DNA of 64,000 nt from Plantago major (taxonomy: Eukaryota; Streptophyta; Magnoliopsida; Lamiales; Plantaginaceae), in the NCBI GenBank assembly GCA_026545765.1, contig JAIFAC010000447.1:36288-100287 (forward strand), in the 5' to 3' direction. The translations under genes and the position numbers were made by a program. How positions within the stretch are numbered: the stretch's first letter is position 1; the number at the start of each line of letters is the position of its first letter. This document shows, piece after piece, positions 32,873 through 46,400 of this stretch. The notes beneath the pieces were generated by a model, which saw only the letters and a program-made list of their open reading frames with translations, was not told the origin of the DNA and made no database searches.

Positions 32873-35410
32873 ATGAAAAAGTTTTGTTACTCTTTCTTGC
32901 TCTTACTGTGAGATTCTCACACTGTGAATCCTCAATAAGATCATATGAAGTTGAAGATGATGACCTGCAACAGCATTGGCTAGATCAAGACGGATTTAAC
33001 ACTCTATTTGGTAACGATTCAGGCTCCTCGTCCTGCGATATTACAAAAGGGAAATGGGTATTTGATCAAACTTACCCACTTTATGATGCAACTGATTGCC
33101 CTTACCTTAGCTCTCCTGTCGCATGTCGCAAGAACGGACGCCCTGATTCCGACTACGAAAAGCTCAAATGGAAGCCTCACCATTGCTCTATTCCAAGGTA
33201 CTTATTCTATTGCGCCTGCTTTGGATGAGAATTGATATATACAGAGCAGTTTTTGTTAGCAGCGTGACAAATGTTCAATAAAAGTGTCCTGAAATGAATA
33301 CAATTTTACGGCAGGTTCAATGCGTTGGAGTTTCTAGGACGAATGAGACGGAAAAGAATAATGCTTGTGGGTGATTCCATAATGAGAAATCAGTGGGAAT
33401 CTTTAGTCTGCTTGGTTCAATCTGTAGTGCCTGCTCCTAGAAAGACACTCATCTACAATGGTCCTACCATGGCCTTCCTTGCGTTGGTATAGTCCTATAT
33501 ATGCTAATTACATACGAATTAATGATTTCGATTAATTTAGCATTTGTGTCACACGAACGGATGGTTTTGGCAGGATTATGAGATGTCGATTGAGTTCTGC
33601 TGGGCTCCGTTGTTGGTGGAATTGAAACGAGGGGCGGGAGGCGAGAGGATATTGCACCTGGATTCGATAGAGGAGAACGCTAAATACTGGAGACGAGTTA
33701 ATCTTCTCATCTTTGATTCTGCTCATTGGTGGGCTCGCTCTGATGACAAACATACCTCCTCGTAAGCAATTTCCAAACTTATGTAAACATTGTTATACGG
33801 GTTTTCTCATATCAAACCAGGTTAGATTGACTAGAACCATGTCACAAAAGAACTAGTTAACCTTTGAACGTTGTAGTTGCCCCTAACCCGACACACTAAA
33901 ATGTCAACAATTGATGTGAGTGAGTGAATCATGTTTGGAGGAGTTAGATTATGAACTCCTAATTTAAAAATTAGGTAGGATAATTCATAAATGTATGCTT
34001 ATATTTGAATTTTTATGTATAATTTTGATGATATCAAAATTTGTCTAAATAATAGTTGTGTTAATTCGCGGTTAATATATGATCTTGCTAGTAAGAGAAG
34101 GTAGGATTAGACCTTTGTCCTGCTTATGATATCAAGTCGAGATATGATTCAACAATTTAAGGCGTATAGAGCCTATTAAATATACGCGATGAATAAACGA
34201 TACTTCATTAACGATTACACTATTATTTATATGGGAAACAAAGAGTCATGAACAATGATATAGTGGTCCATACTCATATTTGGAAATTACCAAGATCTTC
34301 ATTGTCCGTCTGCTCGTTCGTGCTCTTGAGACGCTTCGAGAATGAGTCCCTAGCCTCGAGCGGAGGTAGACCTTCTCGAGACGGGCCTATGTCTCTAGTG
34401 TCTTGCCTGTTTGTGGACTTGGACCTCTTGATAGGCAACCCTTTCGAGGAAATTAAAGGCTTGGCAGTAGTGAGAAAAGGAGATTATTGTTACGTGGAAC
34501 TGGAACCTGAACATTTCCACATCATCAAAGTGTTTAGTAAACATAATTAGAAAGTTTTCAAAAATAACAGTGGGCTAGAAAAATGGGATGCGAAGGTGTA
34601 TATACAAACCATTTAATCCGAAAAGACACGCTACCATCTACTTGTTTCGCCTTGGTCTCCTTCGTGAATACCCTTTAATTTGAATAAAAACAATTTATTA
34701 GTTTGTGTAAGATGTTTTGAAATATGTCAGGTGGGATCTTGTTATGGAAGAAAACAAAGTATACCGAAGCATAAATCCAACTATTGCTTATGAGAAAGGA
34801 TTAACAACATGGGCTAAATGGATAGATTTGAATCTCGATCCTCGAAGAACCAAGGTCATATTCAGAACCATGTCGCCCCGACATAACAACAGGTTGGTTA
34901 CACTGTGAATATGTATGTATTCTACAGCTTTTTTTAAGGTGATGAAGGTAATCAATAGTACAACCACTAATATAATGTGCGGAGACCATACAAAGGACCC
35001 ACATATTATATATGAGAAGTTGTACCCTCTAACATTCAAAAATCGTGTTTTAGCATGTATGCATTGGTTTAAATTAATTTTGTTGGATTATGTTTGGTAG
35101 ACAAAATGGTTGGAAATGCTACAACCAGAGGCAACCTTTGGAATATTTCAGTCGTTCCCCTTCCGTTCCAAAACAATCACTAGTTCTACGAAAAGTGACG
35201 GGAAGAATGGCTTTTCCGGTCATTGTTCAGGATATAACAACAATGTCCACTTTTAGAAGAGACGGCCATCCTTCAATTTACACTCGTGCTACTAGGGACA
35301 AGAGTGCTAAAAAGCTAAAAGATCGGAGCAATGATTGTAGCCATTGGTGTCTACCTGGAGTTCCAGATGCCTGGAATGAAATGCTGAATGCAATGCTTTT
35401 ACAAGACTAG
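32873..35410 (+). CDS. TRICHOME BIREFRINGENCE-LIKE / PMR5-type wall O-acetyltransferase
   Basis: Five exons: 32873-33197, 33315-33486, 33574-33761, 34731-34892 and 35101-35410, with GT-AG borders and consistent phases, giving about 385 residues (PMR5 is about 400). Signatures: TBL domain (CDITKGKWVFDQTYPLY, DCPYL, GRPDSDYEKLKWKPHHC), catalytic GDS (VGDSIMRNQWES) and the C-terminal DCSHWCLPG block with the DxxH pair. Family members acetylate cell-wall polysaccharides in the Golgi. The ATG at 32873 opens a hydrophobic signal-anchor start (MKKFCYSFLLLL) but meets a stop; the rest of exon 1 continues in another frame, so one base is missing near 32898-32908. No other in-frame Met precedes the TBL domain. 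Pseudogene or consensus error. Confidence 0.88.
34248..34550 (+). other. Open frame inside the TBL third intron
   Basis: A 100-codon ATG-to-stop frame in the 969-bp intron, with a locally GC-rich centre (34310-34400) unlike the rest of the intron. I recognise no domain. It could be a fragment carried in by a transposon or simply chance. Confidence 0.25.
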
Positions 35411-37382
35411 TTGTTTCTTACAACTTTTGTTTGTACCCTTATATTTATGGGTTTAAATGTTAGAATTTTGTAACTGCATGCCTACCCATGTGGTTGGACG
35501 ATGATGAATCCGATGACAAAGTTGTCTAATCGTATATTTATGAGTTTGAAACAAATATTGATCGACTTTTAACTTAAAGAATATATCACACCGTGCTTCT
35601 TATTTTGGTGATCCGCTTGAGCTGTGGGGCTGATGGTAGCTGGCTGGGTATGTGAGAACAAAAGTTGGTTGCCTTGCCCACCATCACATTAATGGTATTC
35701 TTTCTCAACGGCCCCAACCGATGCTCCAGTCCCATCATTTTAAAGGCCAATTGGCACGTTCATTTCTCTTGAATCATTGTGAATAATTCAGGCAGTGATG
35801 TGAACAGTCTCACTTCATTACTTGATTTATCATTTACTATACTATAGCACTTCTTTTCTTTTCTTTTTTGATAAAACACAATTTTATTAAACATACTATA
35901 ACACTTGTTTCAACCTACACTCAGGTGTCACATATATACTGTACAATATTACTCGAACAGTCAGGCTCCAAACTTCTTTTGAAGTCTTATTCTGTAAACC
36001 ATATATCATGCATTAACCTTAGCTCTGGATGGATAAATTAGTTTATTTTGAGATTTACTTTGGGCTGGCATATGGAAGAGTACTGTGCATATCTGTGACC
36101 CCACAATTTATTAAGGTTGCTGAACAAAACTACAGTGCATATGTACATCATGTGATCAGGCACACCTAAGCTGACCTACCGCAGGTGAAGCTACCATTTG
36201 TTTTCAATTCGAATATTGCCGCAATTTGGCCAGCTAAGGTTTGTAGTACTGTTCGTCTCCAAGCATCATCATTTTACACCAAAAACAGAAATTACAGATA
36301 TTATCATGATGGTCCAAAAATATTGTCTTGGTCCAATGCCAAAAGGCAGTTTTCATTCATGCTCCGTTTCCGTGAATAATAGCACTACCAATAAGATTAG
36401 TGTTGCCGCATAGTTACTCACACTATAGTTACAGCGTTCTAGACTCAACTTTTTGTGAATCCTACTTTATGAAAGGTGAATACAGTGGATGAAAAATATA
36501 TCAAGTCAAGATTGAAACAACCAAGAGAGGAAAGTAAGAGGTTGAGATTGAAATGGGATGAAGTATATGACACTTCCTCCGCCTCGAATAAGGTTCTTCA
36601 TTACTTTTATGGTCGACTAAATTAGGACCATATACTTCCTTTTCAATAAAAAATCATAGTCCGTTGTAAATACGAATTTTAAAGATGAAAATTACTAGAG
36701 TTTTTCTACGATAAAAAATGGTAAAATGAAAACTTTATTTCGGATCAGAGCAAGTAAACCTGAGGGAGTACAACTCAGGATTCTACAACACGATGGAACG
36801 GAATAATTCACCTTTACCTGTTTTTTCAGTTAAAGGAAGTCAGCAAAAGCAAAAGCAAAAAGTAGCCAAGAGATGAGAAGAAGCAACACATCAGGTGAAG
36901 GATAATAGTGTACAATAGTACTAAGTTATTATACAATACAATATCATTACTTTAATACAAACAAAAGCACACGCAAACTCCGCTTTTACAAAGCTTTAAA
37001 CAACGGACAATTAGCAAAAGCTTCTATAGAAAATGGATCAATCCAACAAAACCAAGGATGATAATCCAAATTCTTCAAAAAAAGCAAAACAAGACATAAG
37101 CTAATAACCAAGCTTACAGCCAAAACCAGGGATATTTCAACAATCTCCCAAAAAGAACCAGTCAACCAAAAAGTTAGCTCTTCTTGCAACCTAGCTAATT
37201 GCTTCTAGTACTAAGTACTGCACTTCTTTTCATTTTCTTAACTTAAACAAACTCTCAGAATTACTCAACCACTCTGTACAATTCCCATTAGAAGACTTTC
37301 TATATACATCCAACAACAAACCATTACATAAGCACAATATAGTGATGCAACCATCTAATAATACTAATGCTGCTACCTCACT
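35411..37382. other. Intergenic spacer
   Basis: No gene is recognised between the two convergent genes. A Stowaway-like element is visible at 36573-36768, and a TTTTC-rich run near 35850-35870. A 64-codon frame near 36185 has no identifiable features. Confidence 0.6.
36573..36768. mobile_element. Stowaway-like MITE, degenerate
   Basis: Left end CTTCCTCCGCCTCGAATAAG and right end ending GAGGGAG-TA are inverse of each other over the outer bases, and inner segments (AATAAGGTTCTTCATTAC versus the inverse of GTAAAATGAAAACTTTATT) also pair. The right arm seems to carry a short insertion. Confidence 0.5.
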
Positions 37383-39530
37383 TTATGGACTCCTTGAGGA
37401 AGTTTCTGGCCTTGGTTCTCTCAAATACCCGAGAAGCGTTTCAGCCTGCCAAAAGGATCAGTCAACGGAATCAGAACTAAGGAATTTTGAACTACTTAAA
37501 CTAAATGCAAGAAAGTTGAATCACTAAACTTAAATCATTAAAAGTAACATTGCAACAATCATTATTCTTCTAAATCAAGATAAAATAGGACCTCAACACG
37601 GCCTAATTTAATGATGAAATAAGTGAAAATTATGAACTCCTCTATAACAACCCATTACTGAACAGTAAGCTATTTTATGCTATTAGCTTTAAGAAAGTTT
37701 AACCATCATCCCATTTCTAGAACCTTCATCAATGCAAGTATCAATCAAGTGATCAGCTAACTTCATACTAAAACAACAATGCGATGATGCAGATGCAAGT
37801 ACTACATGGAAATCGAACATAATCAATCAGTTCACTTGGCATAATCAACACAAGCCTCCAAGAATGTGTAGCAAACATTAGCACCCAATCCCGGTTTTGA
37901 TCCAAGAAATCAATGGCACCTATTCGCTACTCGGAATAAAAAAGAAGACCAACAGAAGAGAAATGCATTAGAACACATTAGTTTCTCCAAGTAGGAACTG
38001 AATTTCACATACTTCTCCACAAAGGGTTGCAACAAATTAACAAACAATCACATTTGTCAACCTACAATTAGAAGTTTAGAACTCAAGTAAGATCTCAAAT
38101 TCTAACAAGTAGAATGTAATTTTAGTATAGAACATAACACATAAATCTATCAAATGATTCAACCTAAAGGCACAAACTAAACATAGATAGCAATCACAAC
38201 TCAACAAGAAACGCATCAATTAGTGACAGGGTTAACCTTATGCTTCGCTTTCGCCGTCCCATTCTGCGACAACGCAACAAGCGGAGGTATCCCGCCTTCC
38301 CTAACAAGCAACCCTCTATTCCTAACACTCTCCACACACAGCTGCAACAAAGTCACCACTGCAAACTCCTTCCCTTTATCACTAGCATCCTCAATCGCCT
38401 CCACCAAAGCCGAAATACCACCTTCCTCCACAATCGCCTCCTGACCGGCCCCGATCGCCGCCAAGCTACTCAACACAACCATCGCCTTCTCCGCCAAGCC
38501 CGTCCCCTGCTCCCCCACCAGCCCGACCAGCGGCTTCACCGCTCCAGCAGCCACAGCCCTCTCCTTGTTCAGCTTCACACTACACAGCTTGTAAAGAGTA
38601 GTTAACGCATCCTTCTTCCCTCGAATCGACCCGTTTATCAGTAGCGCCACTAACGGAGGTATAGCCCCAGAAGCCCCAATTGAAACCCGATTCTCGTCAA
38701 TCAAAGCCAAACTCAGCAAAGCACAAGCAGCATTCTGTTTAGAACTCTCCGTACCGGTTTTCAAAACGTAAATCAAGGGTTTCACTGCTCCAGCATTCGT
38801 TATCAAACCCTTGTTGCTCTCCAGCAACGAAAGGTTCAGCAAAGCAGTAACAGCGTGTTCCTGAGTCATCGGGTCGGAGCATCGAAGAAGCGGAATTAGA
38901 GCAGGAACAGCTCCAGATTCCCCAATTAAAGCCCGATTATCGGCCCGATTCTTCGCCAGAAGCCTCAATTTCGCAGCAGCTGATCTCTTCACTGCAATTG
39001 AGCTCGATTGAAGCCCATCCACGCACAATTTCACCGTCGGTTGAAGATCCTCCGGCGAGATGCTCTCAATAATCTCCGTCGAGAACGTTTCTCTGTAAAA
39101 CCCGGAGCATGGCTCCGGTTCGGGTCCAGATGACTGATTCTGGTCGGGATTCGATCCGGAGGTTAGCGAGACGCTGAAGCTCGCCGGAAATGTCACTGGA
39201 GTAAGCGGAGAACTCGCTGAAAGCGTGTGAGATGTCGAGAGAGTCGTCGATTTGGGAAAAGGAGGAAGCTTTGGAGTTGGAAGAGGATTTGGTGGCGAGT
39301 TCGTTGAGGTGAAGGTCGATGACGGAGTCGGTGAGATTCTCCGACTGGTTGGGTGAGTTTGGGGCGGACTGGAAGAGGTTTGAGCGGATGGTGCGCATGG
39401 AGCGGCCCATGGTGCGGCTGAGACGGGCGGAGGAGGAGGAGGAAGAAGGTGGGGTGTAGTAGTAGTGGGAGGTGATGTTTGGGTTGGAGTGGGAGTGGAG
39501 GTGAGAGCGAGAATCTTGTACCGACACCAT
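37383..39530 (-). CDS. Armadillo-repeat protein (U-box-less PUB-like ARM family)
   Basis: Two exons on the minus strand: 39530-38237 and 37445-37383 (the last encodes AETLLGYLREPRPE... to stop), with a 791-bp intron. About 450 residues: a Ser-rich N-terminus (LSRTMGRSMRTIRSNLF, SENLTDSVIDLHL), then ISPEDLQPTVKLCVDGLQS and tandem ARM repeats (VKRSAAAKLRLLAKNRADNR, GAVPALIPLLRCSDPMTQEHAV, GAIPPLVALLINGSIRGKKD) to the C-terminus. It resembles the Arabidopsis At4g16490 group, which lacks a U-box; ARM repeats bind protein partners. Exon 1 is 1294 bp, one base over a multiple of three: the frame changes between GELQRLA and GPEPEPCSGF (about 39120-39185), so it carries a one-base insertion or equivalent. 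Confidence 0.9.
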
Positions 39531-39671
39531 TGTTGTGTGTTTCTGAGTGACTGTTGAAGAAAGAAAGAAAGAAAGGTTTATTTGGTGAAGGAGAGGTTCA
39601 TGGCTGGGTGTGAGTGAGTGGAGGAGGAGAACTGGAGAAGTGAGAGAGAGAGAGATAAAGGAGGGTGGAAA

Positions 39672-39679
39672 TATTTATA
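39672..39679 (-). promoter_or_regulatory. TATA box of the ARM-repeat gene
   Basis: On the minus strand TATAAATA lies about 145 bp upstream of the ATG and is followed by a CT-rich run (39641-39655), typical of a plant core promoter. Confidence 0.55.
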
Positions 39680-39689
39680 ATTAAGAATT

Positions 39690-42600
39690 GAGCAACTTTC
39701 GCAACATATCCATATCGGGTTTGTTATGCCCTACACTCTACACTCTCCCCCAATGGTCTCACCGCTCACTGTATCCGCGGGTCCCACACTCACGACATAT
39801 CCATATTAAATTTGTTAGATTTACACCTCCCTAATAGCTCATCATTACTCAGATCAGCCCCACGCAGAGGATCCACCGCCATGTTGAAATGGAGATCATC
39901 GTGCTTAAAGATTCAATTTTACTCCATATCGTATTTCGGATATATCATATCAAACGATAAAACGTCACATATTTAATTATAAACCTCACATGTTCATTTA
40001 CAAACATCATATATTAAAGTTGACGATAATATAAATTTATTATACAAACATCGTTTAGGTAAAAATTTAAGTGCATTTTAGTTGCTATTAAAACATAAGT
40101 TAATAATGCTTCAGAATAATACGAATGCCGATCTTGGATCTTAAAGATATGGTCTATTTTATAAATTTTTGTATGAAGTATTTGAGTTTGATTAGTATTA
40201 TTTGGGGGTGGAGAAAAGATCTGAAATGAATGAATGGATGGATGAGTGAGTGGAGATGGTTTGTTTTGTTTGGGGAGAGAAGAGCAATAGGGGGTCACAC
40301 GTGTAGAGAGATTAGTGTAAAGTTTTAGTCGTAAGTTTCCAGATTTTTGGGTTTTTGCCTGTGGGTGTCACCGTCGGTACAGTACATACATTTAGACCCA
40401 AGTTCAATAATTCTTCAGGATTTTGACTCTTTTTCACTTTAGGAGTCTTAGATTAACATTTGCCGATTAATCCCTTCCCTTCCCTTCCCTTGTTTTCAAC
40501 AATTATATTTATTCAGTTTGACCACTGTGTTAAAGACTCTACTACAATGTTTTTAAATATCATCTTTATTTAATCGAATTCTACCAGAGTTATAACATAT
40601 AAATAATAACTAAATTTTAATTGAATTTATATTTCGTATGGAGTAAATTAAGTTAAAAGTTTGGGTAGTTATTAAGAAGAGCATGGCCCTAAATTTAGGT
40701 GGTGACATTTATTTATTTATCGGAAATGAACATAAGATAGAAAAATGGTACTACTACTAGCTGGAGTAAGAGAATGGGATGATGGACACGTGGTGCCAAC
40801 TGTAAAAATGGTGGGGTATCATCGATCGATCGATCGATTTCTTAAGGTTCACTTGTGCTCGCGAGTCCATAATCCATTGCCCTTTTTCCAGCTAGCTAAA
40901 TAGCTACACCTCCGGATTCCGATCACCTGCTAATAAACAAACTAGTACTACTACTAATTCTGCATTACATGCATCTACTATTTGTTCTATTCGCTCTCAT
41001 TGCTCAAACGATAGGTGAAAAGTGGAATCACAGAATGATTTAAAATCTCACCCAAACTAAAAAAACTTACTGAAAAGTTCTCAAGTCTAAAATTAATTTT
41101 AACACTTTATACAATATAAATTTTCATTTCGTTTTTGAAATAGTACAATAAGTTCCTAATCATATCCATTCTCATATATATTGTACTTACATTGAAATTG
41201 AAATTTAACATACTATACATTTTAATAATGATATGTACAAATGAGTCCTTCTCCACGAACCCGCTGATTCAAGAAGGCTTAGTGTGAATTCATCTTCCCT
41301 TTGCTACAAAAAGTCATGGACAATATCACGAATGAGGAGATCTTACCTCTAAACAACACTATGAACCGATTCTCCTATAGTTGAGATAGAAGAATTGATC
41401 TTAACCTCACGGTAATTATCAAGATTATAGCTCACCAACCCTACCCAAACAGTCCCACTGCATCTCTTTAACCGAGGAAGGATTATCTACTAAGGAGAAA
41501 GGTCATGCGGATTAAGGTCGACCTCTTATTGTCTTAAGCCGCCACGTGATCTAAACACGCCACCCTATTACGCTACAAGTGTCGGGTTAATGGGACCACC
41601 ATTATCCGCAAGTGAGAGGCCTGCCTCCTGCACTTCGATATATAGAGCACATTCACCCACAAGACCACATCAAATAAGTCAACTACATGCAATATACTAC
41701 CCTTCCGCTTTTTTATAAAACTTTCCATTTTACTATTCTCGCTATTCATCGCCTCCGACTTTGACCGTTAATTACTCCCAAACTATAATAGTAAATAATT
41801 TAATAAAATCATATAATGAAAATTTAATAGTAATTTAATAAAATCATATAATTAAATTTTCATTATATGATTTTATTAAATTATTTACTATTATCGCTAA
41901 GAAGAATTTTGTAATCAAAACAAGACTGAATTTGGCCAAAGTCAAAATGGAAAGTTTTATAAAAAACGGAGGTAGTACTCTCTAGTCTACTCGAACATCA
42001 ATTTGACCAACAAGACGAGTTGAATCTAAGTCCGATTTGTCTAAGGTAAACCGGCTAAAAATGGTCTAACCCCCTACCTCACTTTGCAAGTGGAACACAC
42101 TCGAAGATTCTAGCACAATTATTAACCTTCCCTAAGCTTTAGAGTTTTTCCTAAGTTAAATGATTTTATCGTTTTTATACTACATCAAACAATATTTGCA
42201 AATAATAAGAGAATAGAAGCTTACAAATTACACTCTCTCATACAAACATTTTTAACAATTCTGGCTCCATAAAGAGAATGCTAGCGAATTCAGTACTAAC
42301 TCCAAAGTACATATAAGATGCACAACCCCCATTTCCTAAAAAAAATCATTCATAAAATCATAAAAATTAAACGTGATTCTTTTGATGCCATATTAGGATC
42401 AATGAACAATTAGAAAGTTTTTTCCTTCGATGTTTGTGAGTATGAATTGAGACTCTCAGATGAGTATCTTGTAGACTAAATTAAATTCTACTCTAAAGTG
42501 ACATATAAATATATATATATATATATATATATTAGAAAGTAAAATATAATTGTCTAGCATTTTTAGAATTTTACTAAATTAAATTTTAAAATAAAATTGT

Positions 42601-42760
42601 TAGATTATTTTCTAATATATAATTTAAATTAAATTACGTCACATACCAACATAAGTAAATCATGAATTTGGCTATATGCGAATAAATCGCTATATGAACG
42701 AATTCCTATATGTGAATGGACCGCCTTCATGGAAATGATTATCTTCTAACAATTATAAAT
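39690..42760. other. AT-rich spacer with simple repeats and a MITE
   Basis: No gene recognised. Visible: CCCTT repeats near 40471-40490, an ACACGTGG G-box near 40785, ATCG repeats at about 40819-40840, a Stowaway-type MITE at 41697-41975 and a TA dinucleotide tract at about 42508-42531. Confidence 0.65.
41697..41975. mobile_element. Stowaway-type MITE with internal 39-bp perfect hairpin
   Basis: TA duplications at 41695-41696 and 41976-41977 flank matching terminal inverted repeats: the left begins CTACCCTTCCGCTTTTTTAT and the right, inverted, CTACCTCCGTTTTTTATAAA; both continue AAACTTTCCATTTT. At its centre, 41787-41825 and 41854-41892 are exact inverse copies (39 bp) around a 28-base loop, which itself repeats part of the left arm. 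Mobilised in trans by Tc1/mariner transposases. Confidence 0.85.
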
Positions 42761-43440
42761 AGATGAGCAACCTCATTCATTTCTACACACCAAGACACCA
42801 GAAGCTGCAGAGCAAGAGCACGAGCAAGAGCAAGAGCACAAGCAAGAGCCTAAAATCCTCTTATCCTTTCAAGATCCACCTTACAGTTCGAGCAAGCACT
42901 CAAGAAGTTCATCCGGAAACTGAAGAGAAGCCACCGTTTGATCCAAGAAGAAGCCCCTGCGCACTTGGAGAAACGTTATTAGAAGATCAACCACAACCAA
43001 AGGAAGATCAAATCCAAAGCCCGACGAAGACCGATCAACGCATTGAAGTTCTTCGCCAAAAGGCACCGTTTGATTCAAGATCAAGCTGAAAAGCCCTTGA
43101 AGAAACGTTTCCCGGAGACCAAACTTCCTCTAAAGAAGATCAAAGGACAAATTCCGCGACGATTTAGAAGCATTCTTCGTGGAGTTCATCCAATCCCAAG
43201 GAGTTTGTCATCGTTCGTCTCAAACCACTCCCGAGTTCACGATTCGATCCGAGATCAAGAAGTTCTCGAATCGACGCTTTTCTCGACTTTGAAGTCAAAA
43301 TCCTAACGAAGACTTTGAAGATTCAAGTCATTTACTTACGAAGATTAGAATCGTATGATTTGTAATAGAAAATTATACCCGCATTATCAACATCAATAAA
43401 ATTATCATTTTTGCAATTTTATTTGCTACATATGTATCAT
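42669..43440 (+). mobile_element. LTR-like segment (possible solo LTR)
   Basis: A TATAAATAG-type box near 42756, a purine-rich transcribed part, and a CAATAAAA poly(A)-type signal near 43393-43402 are arranged as in plant LTRs. Two imperfect copies of a roughly 90-bp unit (starting near 42932 and 43063, both around CACCGTTTGAT) lie inside. The open frames 42763-43089 and 43043-43306 are low-complexity and have no domains. I could not fix the termini or a target duplication. Confidence 0.35.
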
Positions 43441-46400
43441 GATCGTTGTACATGTGTGTGATTTTTTTTTATTGCTGAAAAAAATCTGACAAAGATCACC
43501 TCGTCTTTGCTAATTACAGTGGTCTCTAGCTAGCTAGCATTTCTATAACAAACTGTACGGGGAAGTATATAATCATAATAATTTATAGTTGTAATCACAT
43601 GAAAATTTCAGAGGTATTGTTAAACAATATAATTGTTAATTAAAGCAATAAAAGCTGAATTTGTTGAATATACTAAGCGATCTTGTTCGCCCCACGACCA
43701 CTATAAATCATTGCATAGGAAGTGTTGTAGACCATTAGAAGTATACTGACAGAAAATTAGAAAATAATTAAAAAGAAAAAAGAACTGTTTATATAAATAT
43801 GAGAAACGTACGAATTATTTTTTTTATACAACTGTATTACGTTGACGTATCATGAAAGTAACAGTGAACAAAATGCATAATCCAGTTCCTTTATAAGTTT
43901 AAATACTACTTCTGCATAATCCAGTACTATTAGTTAGTTGATACTCAATTTGGTGTATTAAAATGAGCTTGTATCCATTCAATTTACATCATGTGTGACG
44001 ACAAGCATAGTAGTTGCTTTCTTAATTATAATCCCTACTAGTTATTCCTACCTAATGTTATCTATCTCTGGTTGATGATAAAGTTTACAACGAATTGCTC
44101 GTGAAAAATTTGATTTAACATTCTTATTTTTATTCTCATCGTATAAACAATAATTAATCATCCGGATTAATAAATAGTTAACCTAAAAAAACATAAACTT
44201 ATTTTGAATTACATATAAGGTAACATCTCTGCACATTTTAATTCGATAATCGAATCATAAAAAAATATGCGTATTCACTATGAAATTAGTTTGGCATTCA
44301 CGCCCAACATATCATTTCTTGTAGTTATGTTATAGGATCAAAATATAAAATAACTACTCACCATCCACAAGATCAACAACTACAATTTGATATTAATGTG
44401 ACAATACCATAGTCCATAGGCACCAATAAGTCAATAACTGGAATTATATGTATGTTACCTCTAATTATTAGATAGGAAACAAATAGAATAGGTGCACTGT
44501 TTCTAAAATTAATTCGCAGAAGTAATTCTAATATTAGTGTTGATGTCATGAATATGTGACATAATCGATAGAGAGTGCTATCAAATATATCACCATTTCT
44601 TCAATCGTACAGCTAAGTATTTGCTAGTCTGATAGTTACTACTGATAAAAACAATGCAAATTATTCCTACTTATTATTTCTAATATATACTAGGTAGTTC
44701 TATTAAAGAAATTGTAATTAAGTTACTAGCACATGCATGATAATTATGTATACAAGTATTATAAGGCGTCATTATTTGTATTACGACGTAGTTCCTTTTA
44801 ATCATATAGTATTAACCACGAGTTTAGAAATATCTACAATGATCTAATTAGATTCATAAGATGTACTAATTCACTTTAGGCTTCATTTGGTTTGAGGGAA
44901 AATTAAAAAGTAAAAAAGATATTATTTTCCACATTTTCTAGCTTCCTATGAAATTTCAAAATTTATGAAAATCTATATCAAAACGATATCTCCAATGAAT
45001 AAGTAAAGTTGTTTTTCCCTCGCATTTTTTAGAAAATTTTTATTTTCTCCTTTTTATATTTTCCCAAAACCAAATGAAAAAGATGGATTTACAGACCAAT
45101 GGAATCTGTATGGATTTGGTCCAGTTGGGTTGATCTAATTAATTGGATCGAGAGTATACAATATATGGATTATGATGCAATCACAAGATCAGAAAACCAC
45201 TATCATGATGTATCTGACTAATCTTACTGGCTGAGATATGAGACTTACAGTTGTTCAATTTGATAAGATAATAAAACATGCACCATGGTACTTTAACTGT
45301 ACTAGTTAGTGATGTTAATTATAATTTGTTTGGATACTAGAATGAGTCACTTTGACTTTAAACTCTACTTAGCTTAGAGATAAGTTACTTTTACATAATA
45401 TACAATCCAACACCGACGTGTAGTAATTATTTGAAGTTTAATGTCGTATGGTAATTACAAGTTAGAAGAATTTCAAGAGAATTACAAGTTTGACGATGAT
45501 CATGTACCAATTTAATCACCTTATCTAATTCTTTTTGACAATGACATTATACCAAAACTTTTAAAATTTAGGTGCTTCAATTTAATACAGATTCTAGTGG
45601 CCGCAAGCAAGTCAAGTGTTTGGAGCTACGTCTAATCAGAAATTGTCGAAGCTAGTAGGAGTGAGGTTATCCTGTGAAACTCCATCATGAATTAATGTTT
45701 TTAGTTGATATATATAAGTTGAAATATCCAACTTCACCTTAAAAAGGATTATGATCCCAAAGTATAAGTTTAATGACTTTCTCTATGTAGTGTAATTAAT
45801 AAGATTTTTAGGGGACAAATGATAGCCTAATATGGTATCACGTCGAGATTTCAAGTTAATCCTGGAAGGATACGACTGCTCCGAGAATAATGGCGTTCCC
45901 CCGTAAATTGTTCAATCGAATGGTTTAATAATGATGGAAAATATGCAATAGTAATCCTAGGTTAACACAGCATAATTCAAAATTTTTATTTCATACTTAT
46001 CTTGATCCAACGATTATATAACGTTAAACAAGAATCAATACTTACTGTCAGACTATTTTCCAGACGCCGCCTTTAAAACCCTAAAGTTTCTTCATCAACT
46101 GCTCACAAGATTTCAATTGTTTCACGATGAGATGTTAATATCCAAAGACGCTATGATCGACTTTCCTCAACTTTGGTATCCACGCAATCGGAACGCCAGG
46201 ACGTTGTTCAAACTTGTATAAACTATTTAATAAAGAGCATTATAATAAAGAAAAAGATTATTCAAGCCAAGAAAGAGAGAAGAAGGCATGCGACTCGTAG
46301 AGAAATCCGTACAGCATAAATAAATGTGATAATCTCGAGCAGTTATCAAACACATAAGGACTCTTAGCCCATTTGGTTTAGCTTAAGTCCATCAAGCATT

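Noticed and set aside
42763-43306. Two overlapping open frames rich in Lys, Ser and Gln
   Set aside because: Low-complexity translation with no domain; the segment has LTR-like promoter and poly(A) features, so it is more likely non-coding repeat DNA.
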